A DNA stretch of 64,000 nucleotides from assembly GCA_030323885.1 (NCBI GenBank), contig CM059198.1:16592462-16656461 (forward strand). The letters run 5' to 3'. Within the stretch, counting starts at the first letter, position 1. Each line of letters opens with the position of its first letter. Positions 33,440-44,655 of the stretch are shown piece by piece. Source of the stretch: Branchipolynoe longqiensis (Eukaryota > Annelida > Polychaeta > Phyllodocida > Polynoidae). The notes below the pieces were generated by a model. That model worked only from the letters and a program-made list of their open reading frames with translations, was not told the DNA's origin and did not search any database. The position numbers and the translations under genes are program-made.

Positions 33440-35105
33440 CAGGTTTGAGAGCTTATCTCGTTTTAGCTATGGTGGTCGTTTGACCACCAAGTTATTTCCA
33501 AGGTCGAATGTTATATAAGATTATGCAGTGAAATGACATATATGCCTGTAGCACACTGAGTTTTGGGATGTTTTCATATTGGAATAAAACAGTAGGGCAC
33601 TCACACACTTTCACTTACCACTGGGGAAGTCGGTCCTGTGGGAATTGTTGTTCAACATTTAGATGTATTTTGTGTATACCACTATATATATGCATAATAT
33701 ATAATTCACTGTGATTATGCATCTGATGAATAATCACCATGAATATGGCTCTTCTTGCTGGTACAGCAACTTTAAGAAACACTTACCTTAAATATTTTTG
33801 TATTTATATTTCATTTATTTCATTATTCGTTATCACTTTTTATTTATATTTATATTATTTAAAGGGAGGCCGAGAGTCCGGATGCCTGGGAGTCCAAGAG
33901 TCCCGGCGCCTGGGAGGCCGAGAGTCCCGGCGCCTGGGGGGCCGAGAGTCCCGGCCCCTGGGAGGCCGAGAGTCCCGGCGCCTGGGAGGCCGAGAGTCCC
34001 GGCGCCTGGGAGGCCGAGAGTCCCAGCGCCTGGGAGGCCGAGAGTCCCGGCGCCTGGCAGGCCGAGAGTCCCGGCGCCTGGCAGGCAGAGAGTCCCGGCG
34101 CCTGGCAGGCCGAGAGTCCCAGCGCCTGGGAGGCCGAGAGTCCCGGCGCCTGGGAGGCCGAGAGTCCTGGCGCCTGGCAGGCCGAGAGTCCCGGCGCCTG
34201 GGAGGCCGAGAGTCCCGGCGCCTGGGAGGCCGAGAGTCCCGGCGCCTGGCAGGCCGAGAGTCCCGGCGCCTGGGAGGCCGAGAGTCCCGGCGCCTGGGAG
34301 GCCGAGAGTCCCAGCGCCTGGCAGGCCGAGAGTCCCGGCGCCTGGCAGGCCGAGAGTCCCGGCGCCTGGCAGGCCGAGAGTCCCGGCGCCTGGCAGGCCG
34401 AGAGTCCCGGCGCCTGGCAGGCCGAGAGTCCCGGCGCCTGGCAGGCCGAGAGTCCCGGCGCCGGCAGGCCGAGAGTCCCGGCGCCGGCAGGCCGAGAGTC
34501 CCGGCGCCGGCAGGCCGAGAGTCCCGGCGCCGGCAGGCCGAGAGTCCCGGCGCCGGCAGGCCGAGAGTCCCGGCGCTGGCAGGCCGAGAGTCCCGGCGCC
34601 GGCAGGCCGAGAGTCCCGGCGCCGGCAGGCCGAGAGTCCCGGCGCCGGCAGGCCGAGAGTCCCGGCGCCGGCAGGCCGAGAGTCCCGGCGCCTGCAGGCC
34701 GAGAGTCCGGCGCCTGGCAGGCCGAGAGTCCCGGCGCCTGGCAGGCCGAGAGTCCCGGCGCCTGGCAGGCCGAGAGTCCCGGCGCCTGGCAGGCCGAGAG
34801 TCCCAGCGCCTGGCAGGCCGAGAGTCCCAGCGCCTGGCAGGCCGAGAGTCCCGGCGCCTGGCAGGCCGAGAGTCCCGGCGCCTGGCAGGCCGAGAGTCCC
34901 GGCGCCTGGCAGGCCGAGAGTCCACCGGGTTGGACTCGCCACTCGCATGGAAGCACTACTTGTTCATTTTCATAACACGACTTGTCCCACTATCATAACG
35001 TAACAATTATGAAAGTCGACTCAGGTAAAGTCGAGTCAGGTAAACTCGAGTCAGGTTAAGTCGAGTAGGGTAAAGTCGAGTCGGGTAAAGTTGAGTCGGG
35101 TAGAT
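33440..35105 (-). mobile_element. TIR-M element, copy 3, with expanded minisatellite
   Basis: It begins CAGGTTTGAGAGCTTATCTC at 33,440 and runs inward through the TIR, which has an internal deletion at about 33,585. It continues through the TTATGC/ATTTAAA segment into the GC-rich minisatellite (33,868-34,925) and then units of GTCGAGTCAGGTAAA (35,010-35,100). The opposite TIR is not found. Confidence 0.65.
33868..34925. repeat. 24/23-bp GC-rich minisatellite, about 44 units
   Basis: The unit is GAGTCCCGGCGCCTGG followed by GAGGCCGA or CAGGCCGA (24 bp). A central block of about ten units (34,455-34,690) lacks TG in CCTGG, giving 23 bp. Early units carry GGGAG, later ones GGCAG. Because 24 is divisible by 3, five overlapping frames on both strands stay open for 350-420 codons; these RESRRLGG- or PRVPAPGR-type repeats are not credible genes. 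One to four units of the same array are present in the TIR-M copies at 32.6 and 58.7 kb. Confidence 0.95.
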
Positions 35106-35107
35106 AG

Positions 35108-35390
35108 TGAAAGTTTAAATAGCAAATCGGTCGATTCAGTGTGTTCACTATTTTGGCATAAGTACTGCATGCCATAATAACAACTCCACTGACAGCTGAG
35201 CCCACTGAGTGTGAAGGTGTCATAGCTTATACCACTTGGAATAGGTGTGAGGGTGGATTGGATTTGTGATATCAGGCCCCATGCCACAGTGCACTGCACA
35301 CCTTTTAAGGTACATACTACCCATGTGTCAACTTGTTATTAGCAAATAGAGGATTACTGTGCAACATGTGATGCAGTTATACATACACTT
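35108..35390 (-). repeat. MITE-D fragment
   Basis: The segment with GTGGATTGGATTTGTG and GCCACAGTGCACTGCACAC matches the inverse of 57,890-58,080 inside the MITE-D copy. No intact ends are seen. Confidence 0.6.
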
Positions 35391-35399
35391 ACTCTTTAG

Positions 35400-36000
35400 T
35401 AACATATGTAAGTTCTTCTTCGTTTTATATTATTTCTTTTATTATTAATGCTGGTGGGGAAAAATTATAATGCCAAGTGTATGTCAATAATATTAATACT
35501 AATAATAATAATGTCAATAATAATGACATTAAAAATGACATTAATAATGCCATTAAAGCACCCGCTCCCCCTACGTCCCTCTCTCCCCTCCTGCTTTCCC
35601 ATGGCGGCTGGTGCTTAGTGGGCGTGGGCGGGTAAAATGAGGTCGAGTCGAGTCGGGTCGGGTAAAGTTGAGTCGGGTAAAGTTGAGTGGGGTAAAGTCG
35701 AATCGGGTAAAGTTGAGTCGGGGGGGGGGGGGGGGGGGATTCACGAGGGAGGGGCGGACGCATTCCACCTGGCCGGAGGGGCAGGGCCTTGGGGGGGGGG
35801 GACTGCAGGGGTAGCATGGCGCTCCCCTCCTTATCTGCCACTGAGAGCAACTATGACAATCATAATAATGACAATAGTAATAATGACAAGGATAATTGAT
35901 ATTAATATTAACAGTAATAAGGACGACATATAATTATTATAATAATGACAATAATAATAATGCTAATAATAATGACAATAATAATAGAGAACAATATAGG
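35400..36000. repeat. AAT/ATAATGAC-rich DNA around a minisatellite and G runs
   Basis: Degenerate trinucleotide DNA (35,440-35,560 and 35,850-35,995) flanks five to six units of GTCGGGTAAAGTTGA (35,640-35,716), a run of about 20 G (35,718-35,738) and a second G run (about 35,791-35,800). No gene is seen. The G runs may be G-quadruplex formers and are error-prone in sequencing. Confidence 0.8.
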
Positions 36001-36726
36001 TACTAATTAGTAATACAGCTAGTAAACGGAATCCCCCTCTGAACAGCCTGATGACACACATTGACCGTGATTTTTTTTTTTTTACTAAATGTATTTTATT
36101 CAGCGAATAATGTCTTTTGTCAGTGCCAGAGCACTGGTCTTCCGGCCGTTCATTACAATTTGTTGGTACATAAATGATAATATCAGTTGCAATAATAACC
36201 ACATGAAAAACCTGTTCGATAATAGAAGCATAATATAAATTGACTATTTGTCGTAATAGTAACTGCATGCAATTCCAGTTCAACATATGTATTATGCACT
36301 TGGTGAGCATGCATCAATAAATGTACAAGATGACTCTAGAATTGTCTTTAAACACTTCTTTCTTCCTTTGTTTTCTCTCTTCTTTTTTCAAAAAGATATA
36401 ACATATCTCCAATACACATATATATATATTATATTGTAAATATGCAAATCAGTGGATCCAATCACCAATACCAAATGCGGAAACCTGCCCATTTTTAAAA
36501 AATCCCATCACGAGTGTTCCGTTCTGTGTGGCCTAATGATGGGATCGAGGTCTGAGATTGCAGTGGGGACTTACATCAGACAGGTTTTATGTCAATTTAA
36601 AGGAAAATTTTAGGTAATAGGTTTTGAAAGAAGGTGTAGTAGGGGTGGGGTAGGGGCGGGAAGGGGATCAGCGTGCAGGGCTGTGTAGTGCATTTGAGAA
36701 CATTTATATATATATGTATGTACAAG
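36001..36726. other. No gene seen
   Basis: AT-rich, mostly unremarkable sequence with T runs at about 36,071 and a short TATA microsatellite at about 36,420. Confidence 0.5.
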
Positions 36727-37030
36727 GGTCAGGGCAAGGAAGGCCTTTAGAATACCTTTAACCGTGTCAGGGTCTGACAGGCCTGTTGTATTTTCATTAA
36801 GTTTTTAAATTCAAGGAGACTTGTGGACTGTCTTGTCCTCACTGGAAGTTTATTCCACAATGTGCCACCTCTGTAAATTGGTGCTTTAGTCAGTTTGTTT
36901 GTTAATGGCTTGGGTGTTTTTAGAAGTGTAGCATCGCTCTGTCTGGTTACTCTGTTTGTATGGTCAACATATTGTTCATCATTGGATCTTTTATACATGA
37001 GACTGAGGAGATTGTGATACAATGTCCAGA
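36727..37030 (-). pseudogene. 3' end of the second LINE family
   Basis: The minus strand encodes a C-terminal RT tail: LLSLMYKRSNDEQYVDHTNR, TRQSDATLLKTP, GGTLWNKLPVRTRQSTSLLE. It matches the C-terminal block of the LINE at 9,120-10,787, so this is a 5'-truncated member of that family in the same orientation. Confidence 0.8.
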
Positions 37031-37062
37031 TATAAAGCTACTGTTACTCGTTACAGAAATGT

Positions 37063-37120
37063 GGTCCTGATATGACCTTAGAGGTTGCTAGGACGTAAAA
37101 CAACAACACACAAACAAACG
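37063..37120 (+). mobile_element. Tail-only SINE insertion with 13-bp target duplication
   Basis: This 58-bp insert begins GGTCCTGATATGACC and ends with an ACAAACAAACG tail, matching only the 3' tail of the SINE at 11,297. It is flanked by perfect 13-bp duplications GTTACAGAAATGT (37,050-37,062 and 37,121-37,133). It is a strongly 5'-truncated insertion made by LINE-type machinery. Confidence 0.85.
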
Positions 37121-37133
37121 GTTACAGAAATGT

Positions 37134-38169
37134 TCCCTCCATGCACCAGGAACGGTGCAAATGGAGTGGAAGCATTTACATATATACTTGTTACCACAGG
37201 GCCGAAGGGAAAGCACACCAACCATTCTGCACACATTATTGACACCACCTGCCCTGGGGTTGAGTGGCAGGTGACCTTTTCTGGGACAGCCCACCCAGGC
37301 TGTAGGGGGTGCCTGATTGCCTGGCTGTTTGAGTAAGAAGAGTAGCTGAGATGGCCATCAATATAATTTTCAACTCTATCCATGACTACCTGTCTATGAG
37401 GCTCATTGTCTGAGAGGTCAGCGTCAAACCACTACATTCGTCCCCCCAGAATTGTGTCTTTTAAATGGATTATGTCCATAAATCGCTTACCACTTGCAAT
37501 TACATACATACAGGCACTGCATACATACACATGGTAGATTCAACAACCATACAGAAAACAGCTTGTACATGATCCAGGTCACAACAACCAGTGTCATGGG
37601 GGTGCTGAAAATGGGAAATATTGCACCTAGAGCACAGGAATCGAACTCATCTCTCTTGCATTCCGGGCTAGTGTGCTAATCATTACGCCACCTAGGCTCC
37701 CCGATTTCATGACCTTATCCAGTTCCACTTGTCTATGTGGCTCCTTGCCTGAAAGGGTCAGTGCAGGCTCCTATGCTATTTAAGGGTTAATGAAGAGGTG
37801 TCTTTGTCATAGTTACTGTGTTGATATAATCCAAATCCACCTTCATACTAAAGGGATCTCCACTCGACCATGACCAGTTGGGAGTGTAGGGGAGTCGTGG
37901 GGCAGTATACGTGACTGATCCCCACCCTTGCCCTACATATACAATGGCCTGTGGGGCTTCTGTCGGACCGGGAGGACAATATGCACGTCAGTTTGGGATT
38001 TGTGATATTTGTGAACTTACTATTTACATAGGCTATTTAAATAGACTGTCTAAACAAACTGCTTAAATTGCCTTCGTGACGTGGGATGACCTAACATGCT
38101 ATTCACAGAGTTGCAATGCAAGAGTCATAGAATGATTATTATTTGCAGAGCTGCTTTCCGAATTAACCT
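37134..38169. repeat. Intergenic sequence with a second SINE-like head
   Basis: The minus strand at about 37,705-37,585 reads GGAGCCTAGGTGGCGTAATG ... GAGTTCGATTCCTG, an A-box/B-box pair of a tRNA-like SINE different from the 11,297 family. A related sequence is near 62,905. The rest of the interval shows no gene. Confidence 0.45.
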
Positions 38170-38913
38170 GGGGCCGTATGCACCAAGTTGTGCTAGGCTT
38201 AACCGGAGCTAGGCGCTAGCTCCGGTCAGCTAGCACCGGGTACCGGGGGTTCCGCGAAAGATGTAAAGTGGTATGCACCAATCTCTTAGCCGGGGCGGGT
38301 AGCTGACCGTGAGTTTATTTATAGATTTGGGAATTCCCTCCAGTCAACAATATGAATAACGCTGCCAATGCGGCGTCGGCATTAATATTGGTTCGAATTT
38401 ATGGTTAAATTGATAAGATTTCACTAATTGCGTTTGTAATTCTGTCAAATATGATCGCATTGAATAGATTTGGGTATAATATATTGCCGCCGATTCGGCG
38501 GTGACGGCGGCGGCCATGTTTATTTGACATTGGACACTATGGATATCGAGGTCGCTGCAGCGGCGGCGATTTGTTTACTTTACATTCGTCGATTCGACAA
38601 TATGAATAATGCCGCCAATGCGGCGGGAGCCTTAATAACGGTTCGATTTTAGGTTAATTTAATAAAATATCACGTTTAGAGTATGTAATTCTGTCAAATA
38701 TGATCGCATTGAATAGATTGAGACCCACACACACACACACTAACCGCCCCGGCTAGCAGTAAAACCTGATTTGAAAATGGTTTAGCTTAGCCTAGGCTAT
38801 GGGCGGCGGTTAGCACTGGCACCGATTGGTGCATACCGATTTGTCACATTTAGCCGTGTCGAGCTAGCCAAACCGCAGATAAGGCCCTAACTCAGATTGG
38901 TGCATACGGCCCC
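38170..38913. mobile_element. TIR element, possibly Harbinger-derived MITE
   Basis: It has termini GGGGCCGTATGCACCAA and its exact inverse TTGGTGCATACGGCCCC. A second inverted pair (GTATGCACCAATC at 38,271; GATTGGTGCATAC at 38,823) lies inside. About 125 bp is repeated directly (38,349-38,475 and 38,596-38,722), both ending ATGATCGCATTGAATAGATT. A short frame MDIEVAAAAAICLLYIRRF at 38,539 resembles the N-terminus of some PIF/Harbinger transposases, but this is weak. No clear target duplication. Confidence 0.65.
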
Positions 38914-38919
38914 TGAATG

Positions 38920-39227
38920 TGTTTAGCGTTCGTCTCCTGTTTTGGGAGATCGGGGGATTTGAACCCATGGGTTTGTAGGTTCGAACCCTGGTCGAGTCAA
39001 ACCAATGACTTAACAATTGCTTGGGCCCTACTGGACGCTTCCTAGCCTTGCGCTCGGCATTATTAGGATGGGACAATGACTCAGTGTCAGGATAATATCC
39101 TCGAGGATATGTGACTGAGTGGGATATCAGTCACCATGAGTGTGCAATGTCACGAAAAGTCGGTACCCATCCTTATTTGACCTTAAATGTTGCTAGGATG
39201 TAAACAACAACAAACAAACAAAACTTT
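38920..39227 (+). mobile_element. tRNA-derived SINE, second copy
   Basis: It has a B box GTAGGTTCGAACCCTGG (38,974-38,990), the SINE body (GTCGAGTCAAACCAATGACT; GTGACTGAGTGGGATATCAG) and the tail AACAACAAACAAACAAAA. It is the same family as 11,297-11,631 but diverged, with a rearranged head. Confidence 0.75.
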
Positions 39228-39607
39228 GCGAATTAGCGGAAGAATGGTTATTATTTGCGGTGACAGTGACTGCCGTCCCTTCACCGTTTTCAATTTTAGC
39301 ACTCTGTTATTGTAAAGTCACGTGCATAAATAACAGAATTTGATCTTACCAGTTTAATAGTAATGCTCATAAATAACCGAATTTGATTTGAAGCAGTAAA
39401 TAGTCGATCTGTCCTTTTGCGGGGTCGTTTTTGTTTAATTAATGTCCGTGATGTTGACACTAATCATGAGAGTGACTGCGACTCACTTGCCGTTTTCAAT
39501 CTTAGCACCATTATTATTAAATCATGCGCATAAATAACAGAATTTCATATTAGGAGTGAATAGTCGATGTGTCCTTTCAGTTGATCGTTTTTCTTTGATT
39601 AAATTAA
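39228..39607. other. No gene seen
   Basis: AT-rich sequence with two partially similar segments (CATAAATAACAGAATTT at about 39,325 and 39,528) but no coding signal. Confidence 0.5.
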
Positions 39608-40790
39608 TCAGGTAGGGGGTACGACTAGGAAATCAAAATAGCTTGGTTTCTCAAGGCGTCATGAAAAACAAAAGCCGTGTTTACACGGGAGAGTTAAATC
39701 GCTTCATATAAATCGCCTTGCCTAGTTTGCCTCACATTCGCCATGTAAACGCACCACTGAAGCGGATTAGGGCTGATTCGCTTCATATGATTCGCTTTAT
39801 GTATACCGGGTCGCGAGGTGGTTTATGTGAAGCGATTCAGCTGGTTCCCGGGCGGCGATAGTGTAAAATAGCAGTGCTCGCCGGCTACAGGCTCAGCTGT
39901 AACTATCGCTGGTGCCCGGCAGTGTTAGGGACCGATTATGCCGAAATCATATTTAACAGAATTACATACTCAAATAATGAAATTTAATTAAATTAACCCT
40001 AAATTCCAAGCGATATTAACGTAGCTGCTACATTGGTGTCGTTATTCATATTGTGAATCAATGTATGTAAACTAAACAAATAGCAGTACTCGCCGGCTAC
40101 AGGCTCCCCACTAAGGCTGCTGGTTCCCGGCACCGACACACTTTCAAAGATGGTCCATATAAACGTGCCACTACATCGCTTCATATAAATCGATTTGCCT
40201 AATTCGCTTCACAATTGCCCGTGTAAACACGGCTATATAGACAGTTTTCATATAGAAACAAATAGACGTTAGCTGTCACAGTCTGCAACTACTTTAATAT
40301 TGAGAATGGAACCTAATAAAATATATCATTAGAATAGGTGTAAGTAGCTCTTCACAGTTTCTATGAAGAACATGCTCACCTGAATAGTATGTTCATACTA
40401 TTCAATTAAAACTACATTAAAATAAAGTGATAATCTTAGTTTGCCTATAACATTTGACTGCTTGTATTCATGAATTATTAATTTGTACTGGTGAACCACC
40501 ATAGTCTATTTAAGAAAGTACTTTTCTTACAATCAAAATCCCGGACATAATTAATGAGAAGTAACCAAAAATATGAACAAATCATGAAGAATGGCATCAT
40601 ATAATTATAAGCCATTACTCTAATATACACACAGGCAGATGGGTTGTTGATTTAGCAGTGTACACAAGGATGGCCACTGGAGGAGGTTGGTGTTGGTGTT
40701 GATTTGGGTGTGGGTGTGTGTGTGTGCAGAGTGGGATTTCTCTGTGTGTGGTATATCCAGCACACAGTATATGTGCATGTGCATATACAC
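39608..40790 (+). repeat. R3 dispersed repeat, copy 2 (empty site for SINE and Academ)
   Basis: It runs ATCAGGTAGGGGGTACGAC ... to the GGTGTG array (40,690-40,730). It lacks the SINE and the Academ-like insertion found in the 11-17 kb copy, but itself contains MITE-1 at 39,673-40,234. A TATATG/CACACA microsatellite follows (40,790-40,870). Confidence 0.8.
39673..40234. mobile_element. MITE-1, copy 2
   Basis: A 562-bp copy with termini AGCCGTGTTTACACGGG and CCCGTGTAAACACGGCT and the same internal duplications as 23,424-23,940. It sits in R3, where the copy near 11,200 is uninterrupted. Confidence 0.85.
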
Positions 40791-40936
40791 ACATACATAT
40801 ATATATATACATATATGCATGTACACACACACACATATATATTATATATAATCTATTATATACATATAAACGCTCGGAGAATTATTTATTATTTATTAGT
40901 GTCGATTCGACTTGCCTCCCGTTTTTTGCTTGGAAA

Positions 40937-40997
40937 GGTTTGTTTGTTTGTTTGTTGTTGTTTTACGTCCTAGCAACATCTAAGGTCATATCAGGAC
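40937..40997 (-). mobile_element. Tail-only SINE fragment
   Basis: The segment reads inverse to the SINE tail, from GGTCATATCAGGAC to the TTTGTTTGTTTG end. Its 5' break is at the same base as in the 37,063 copy (GTCCTGATATGACC). No target duplication is clear. Confidence 0.65.
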
Positions 40998-41604
40998 GGC
41001 TGGATCACAGTCTACATGCTACCTGTGATTCCTTTGTTTACCTGCGTTACCTGTTGTTTTACCTGGGGCGAACGGACGACTTCAGCTGATTCCGTGAAAT
41101 CTTTCAACAGTAACAAGGACGATCGTGCTTGAATGACAGAATAACGGTATCGTGCAAATAACTGAACCTTATTTCACAGGGACAGCGGACGACTGATGAA
41201 AAATAATTCCATGTTGTCGATTTCCTAATATACTGATCGACGTTGAAAATGCTTGGTTTAACTCAAAAACTAGTCGATCGTTAAGAACTACATAAATTGG
41301 GGCAATTCGACTGTCTCTGTCAGTTCAGAGTTACTTAGATTAATTGCATATTATATCGTTATCGACGGGCGATTTGAATCTTGTCGATTTATTTTATAGA
41401 TTTGAACTGCTCCGTACTTTAACGGTCGTTCACCTTAGACGGCCGATCGGGCCAACGGACGACTCCTTCATTTTTGCAAGTTAACGGACGATTAAACCAT
41501 CCGTACTCGACGGTCGATTTCGTAATTGAACCCTTATCGGAAAACGGACGACTTACTGATCGACTTGATCGACTAATCGGGCCAACGGACGACCATGATA
41601 CACT
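40998..41604 (+). promoter_or_regulatory. Leader of YR retrotransposon A with repeated ACGGACGAC motif
   Basis: Upstream of the gag frame the decamer AACGGACGAC or one-base variants occur about eight times between 41,069 and 41,620 (for example AACGGACGACT at 41,453 and 41,541, AACGGACGACC at 41,583, CAGCGGACGACTG at 41,182). They are irregularly spaced and all in the same orientation. A role as RNA-binding, promoter or packaging signal is only a guess. The A1 direct repeat expected at the 5' end of a Ngaro-like element was not found. Confidence 0.5.
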
Positions 41605-42563
41605 TTGCCTAACGCACGACCGAGGGGGATGCCGCTACCCTACTGTAGTGATTGCGGCTTCAACCACAAGAAAAACGACAAGGAGGGGTGTGAAGACCGG
41701 AGGGATCGTGTAACAGTGCGTACACGAAGTACGACCAAGATGGCCACTGCAAAGACGAAAGACGATTCGGTCCAAGAAACGACATCGGTCGCGGACTTGT
41801 CATATGACGAGAAAGAGGAAGCTGTGAAGAAAGCAATCGCTGAGCTGGAGGCAGAGCTGAGATTGCAAGACTTACAGGACAGGTTGAGGGGGCTCGAAAT
41901 AGAGAGGGACAGGAGGAGATCCGGGCGACCACTCTCTCGGGACGAACCTCAGCGCAAAGACAACACGGAGAGGTGCAAATTGGCTAAGGTCATTCGTACA
42001 GCTCCGGATGATACAAGATCAGAAGTGAAGACGAGGACCAATGAAGACGACGGCCATTCTTCATACGGCCGTTCGCGTAGACGTTCAAGGGACGCCGGAT
42101 GACGACGCCGGACAACACGATCGCGGAGTGATAGCAGCGCTTCCAGACGAAGACGGAGTAAGTGGTCTCTCAAAAAACACACTTTGGGGGGAAAGGACTT
42201 GAGGAAGCTAAACGGTTACGAACTGATTAACGCTAGCGCCTCCTGGTGCCTTACCTTACCGGACCTGTCCGTCCAAGACTAGCACAAAAACAGGGTTTTG
42301 CTGCATTCGCTTCCGGTAATAGTGACTTGGCTCTGCGGCACTACGCGTTTGAAAACAGTAAGGACGTTAACAAATCTTCAGGGGAGTCTTCAAAGTCGTC
42401 CAACGCGTCATCAAAATTATTTACGCGTGACGGAAAGAAGCCATGCTTTGCCCACAACGGTGACTCGGGTTGTGTGCGGGATGAAAAAACCTGTGACTTT
42501 GGGCACTGGTGTTCCCGTTGTGGCAGTCGCAGCCATAAAAGGAAGAATTGTCGAAGAGACTGA
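41605..42563 (+). pseudogene. Gag-like protein of YR retrotransposon A
   Basis: The first frame (41,605-42,102) starts with a possible zinc site YCSDCGFNHKKNDKEGC, then a Lys/Glu-rich coiled coil and an Arg/Asp-rich region. A TGA at 42,100 interrupts a frame that stays open to 42,280. A shift leads to 42,246-42,563, which ends with a CCCH-like and a CCHC-like cluster (PCFAHNGDSGC, FGHWCSRCGSRSHKRKNC). This pair at the C-terminus is typical of gag proteins of DIRS-type elements. Two lesions separate it from an intact ORF. Confidence 0.7.
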
Positions 42564-42632
42564 AGATGCAGGAAAAAGGTTCTGAACTGTCAATTAAATG
42601 AACTCCATTCTGAATTAAATAATATAATTGTT

Positions 42633-44561
42633 GTGAATAATAATATTAATACTACGCATTTAAAAATGAAACTTGGTGATAATCCGCTAGTTATGAATGT
42701 GGAAGGGTGTGCTTCCAGCACTCTGCTAGAGATTGTTTCTGGCAATGTTCAAATTCCTTTGACTTGTGATAGGACTGCAGTTGGTTCAGTTTTCCAAATG
42801 CCTAATTGTGTCCCTGTGGTCTCAAATTGGTTACATGTGGCTAATAGCCCAAGTGCCAATACATTAAAGGCTATTGATAGGCACTCAAGTGTTAGGGTCG
42901 AGTGCATTGTGGTCGTAGCTGAGGCGTGTTTCAAGGGTATTTGTGACTGTATACATTGTGTTGCTGATGTGCCGGTGCAATTCAAACCTTGTCAAGTTTT
43001 TGTCGAGTCATTTTTTCATGGTGACATTGATCCAGATTGGGAGTACATATTGCATGGTGCCATATTTGGTTTCAAAATAATACATTATTATTGTTCTACT
43101 AGTTATAATAATACTTATTCTGGTAAAGTTGATCTTGACCATTACGCTTTCATTACACATAAATTGGAGTTGGAGAAAGGTTACATTTCACGCACTGATA
43201 AATTGCCAATGTGCTCTCATAATTTGTTTTGTGTTCCGAAGCCAGGTAGTGAAGGATATAGAGTTATAATAGACTGTAGTAAACCTTACATGCGTTCTGT
43301 TAATAATTATGTCTCGGATAATTGTTGTAAATTTAAATATAAGAGTGTCGATACCTTGATTGAAATGTTGGTTCAAGGAGATTATATATCAGTAATAGAT
43401 ATAAAGGATGCTTACAGGGCTCTGACTATACATCCATCTGATAGAGAGAAACAGGGATTAGTATGGACAGTAGGGGATAAAGATGCATATTTCCTAGATA
43501 ATCGCCTTTCGATGGGACTCTCATCAAGCCCGTACATATTTAGTAAGGTATCTGATTTTGTTTATCGGTGTTCAATGAGAGAAGGGATTGACAGATTGGT
43601 GAACTATCTGGATGATTTTGCTGTGCTCGGAACAAACTATGAGGACTGCGTTAGGCAACAGCTTGGCTTACTTGCTATATTACGTAGATTGGGTTTTTAT
43701 GTGAGTTTCCCTAAGCTAGTACATCCTGCTACCAATGTCAGATATTTAGGTATAGAAATAGATACAATTGCTTTGAAAGTAAGGCTTCCTGCTGACAAGG
43801 TGTTGAAGCTAAAGGATCATCTTCGAATTTTTTAGACCAGGAAGAAGGCTACACGGAAGGAGTTGGAACGCCTTGGTGGTCGGCTTTCGCATTGTGCAGT
43901 AGTAGTGAAAGGGGGTCGTTCTTTCTCTGCTAGGATTCATGATGCAGTCAGAACCTTAAAGCATCCGTATCATAAATATAGAATTAATTGTGCATTTTGT
44001 GATGAGATATCCTGGTGGTTGAATTTTGTTGACAGATTTAATGGTGAAAAACGGATGTTAAAGGCTCAGACAGAAACTTTTGCTGTATACACTGATGCTT
44101 CGCTGTATGGGTATGGTGTATTGCACAAAATGGATTGGTGTGTAGGTTTTTTTAATAAAAGTGAGGTTGTTAATAAATTGTCGCACCATCAGGTATATTC
44201 CCCAGAGGACATTGTGCATGAGAATATTAATGTTAAAGAAATGTGGGCGGTTGTTGCTGCTGTAGACCGCTGGGCTTCCGATTGGCAAGACAAGAATATA
44301 ATTTTTGTCACGGATAATAATACAGTCAGGTCAGCCTTGGTGAAGGGTACTGCAAAAAATCCCATTATATTGATATGGTTGAAGCGGATATTTTGGGTAT
44401 CTGTCCGCTATAATTTTAGCATTTTTTCGGTGCATGTAAGCACACATGATAATGTTATTTGCGATAGTTTGAGCAGGTGGGATATTCCGCGTCAGATTCA
44501 GAGAGTCCGTGGTGTGGATAAAATTGAAGGTTTATGCTGTTCGCATTTGTTTCATATTTAA
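42633..44561 (+). CDS. RT-RNase H of YR retrotransposon A, one in-frame TAG
   Basis: This frame encodes reverse transcriptase and RNase H of a DIRS/Ngaro/PAT-type element. RT motifs in order: RVIIDCSKPYMRSVN, SVIDIKDAYRALTI, MGLSSSPYIFSKV, catalytic NYLDDFAVLG (residues 324-333), then a thumb with RYLGIEID. A single TAG at 43,833 interrupts the frame, which continues unchanged through KKATRKELERLGGRLS into RNase H (AVYTDASLYGYGVL, INVKEMWAVVAAVD, FVTDNNTVRSAL, DSLSRW) until 44,559. The rest of the 640-codon frame is undamaged, so the stop is either one recent mutation or a readthrough site. The start codon at 42,633 is the TTG/ATG region after AT-rich sequence and is uncertain. Confidence 0.85.
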
Positions 44562-44655
44562 CTTGTATGTTAACGCTTAATTTTAGAGTTGCTGGAATTG
44601 CAGAAGGAGGCTGAATCGATCGCCACGCATTAATTACTACGCGCCGAACAGTCTG

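Noticed and set aside
33840..34930. CRISPR-like array
   Set aside because: Units are contiguous with no unique spacers, and the DNA is eukaryotic.
33739..35003. Arg/Pro/Gly-rich frames of 356-419 codons
   Set aside because: Same artefact from the 24-bp minisatellite; five overlapping frames on both strands cannot all be genes and none has a distinct non-repeat domain.
38930..39000. Functional tRNA gene
   Set aside because: A B box is present but the stem-loops do not form and the sequence continues into a SINE body and tail.
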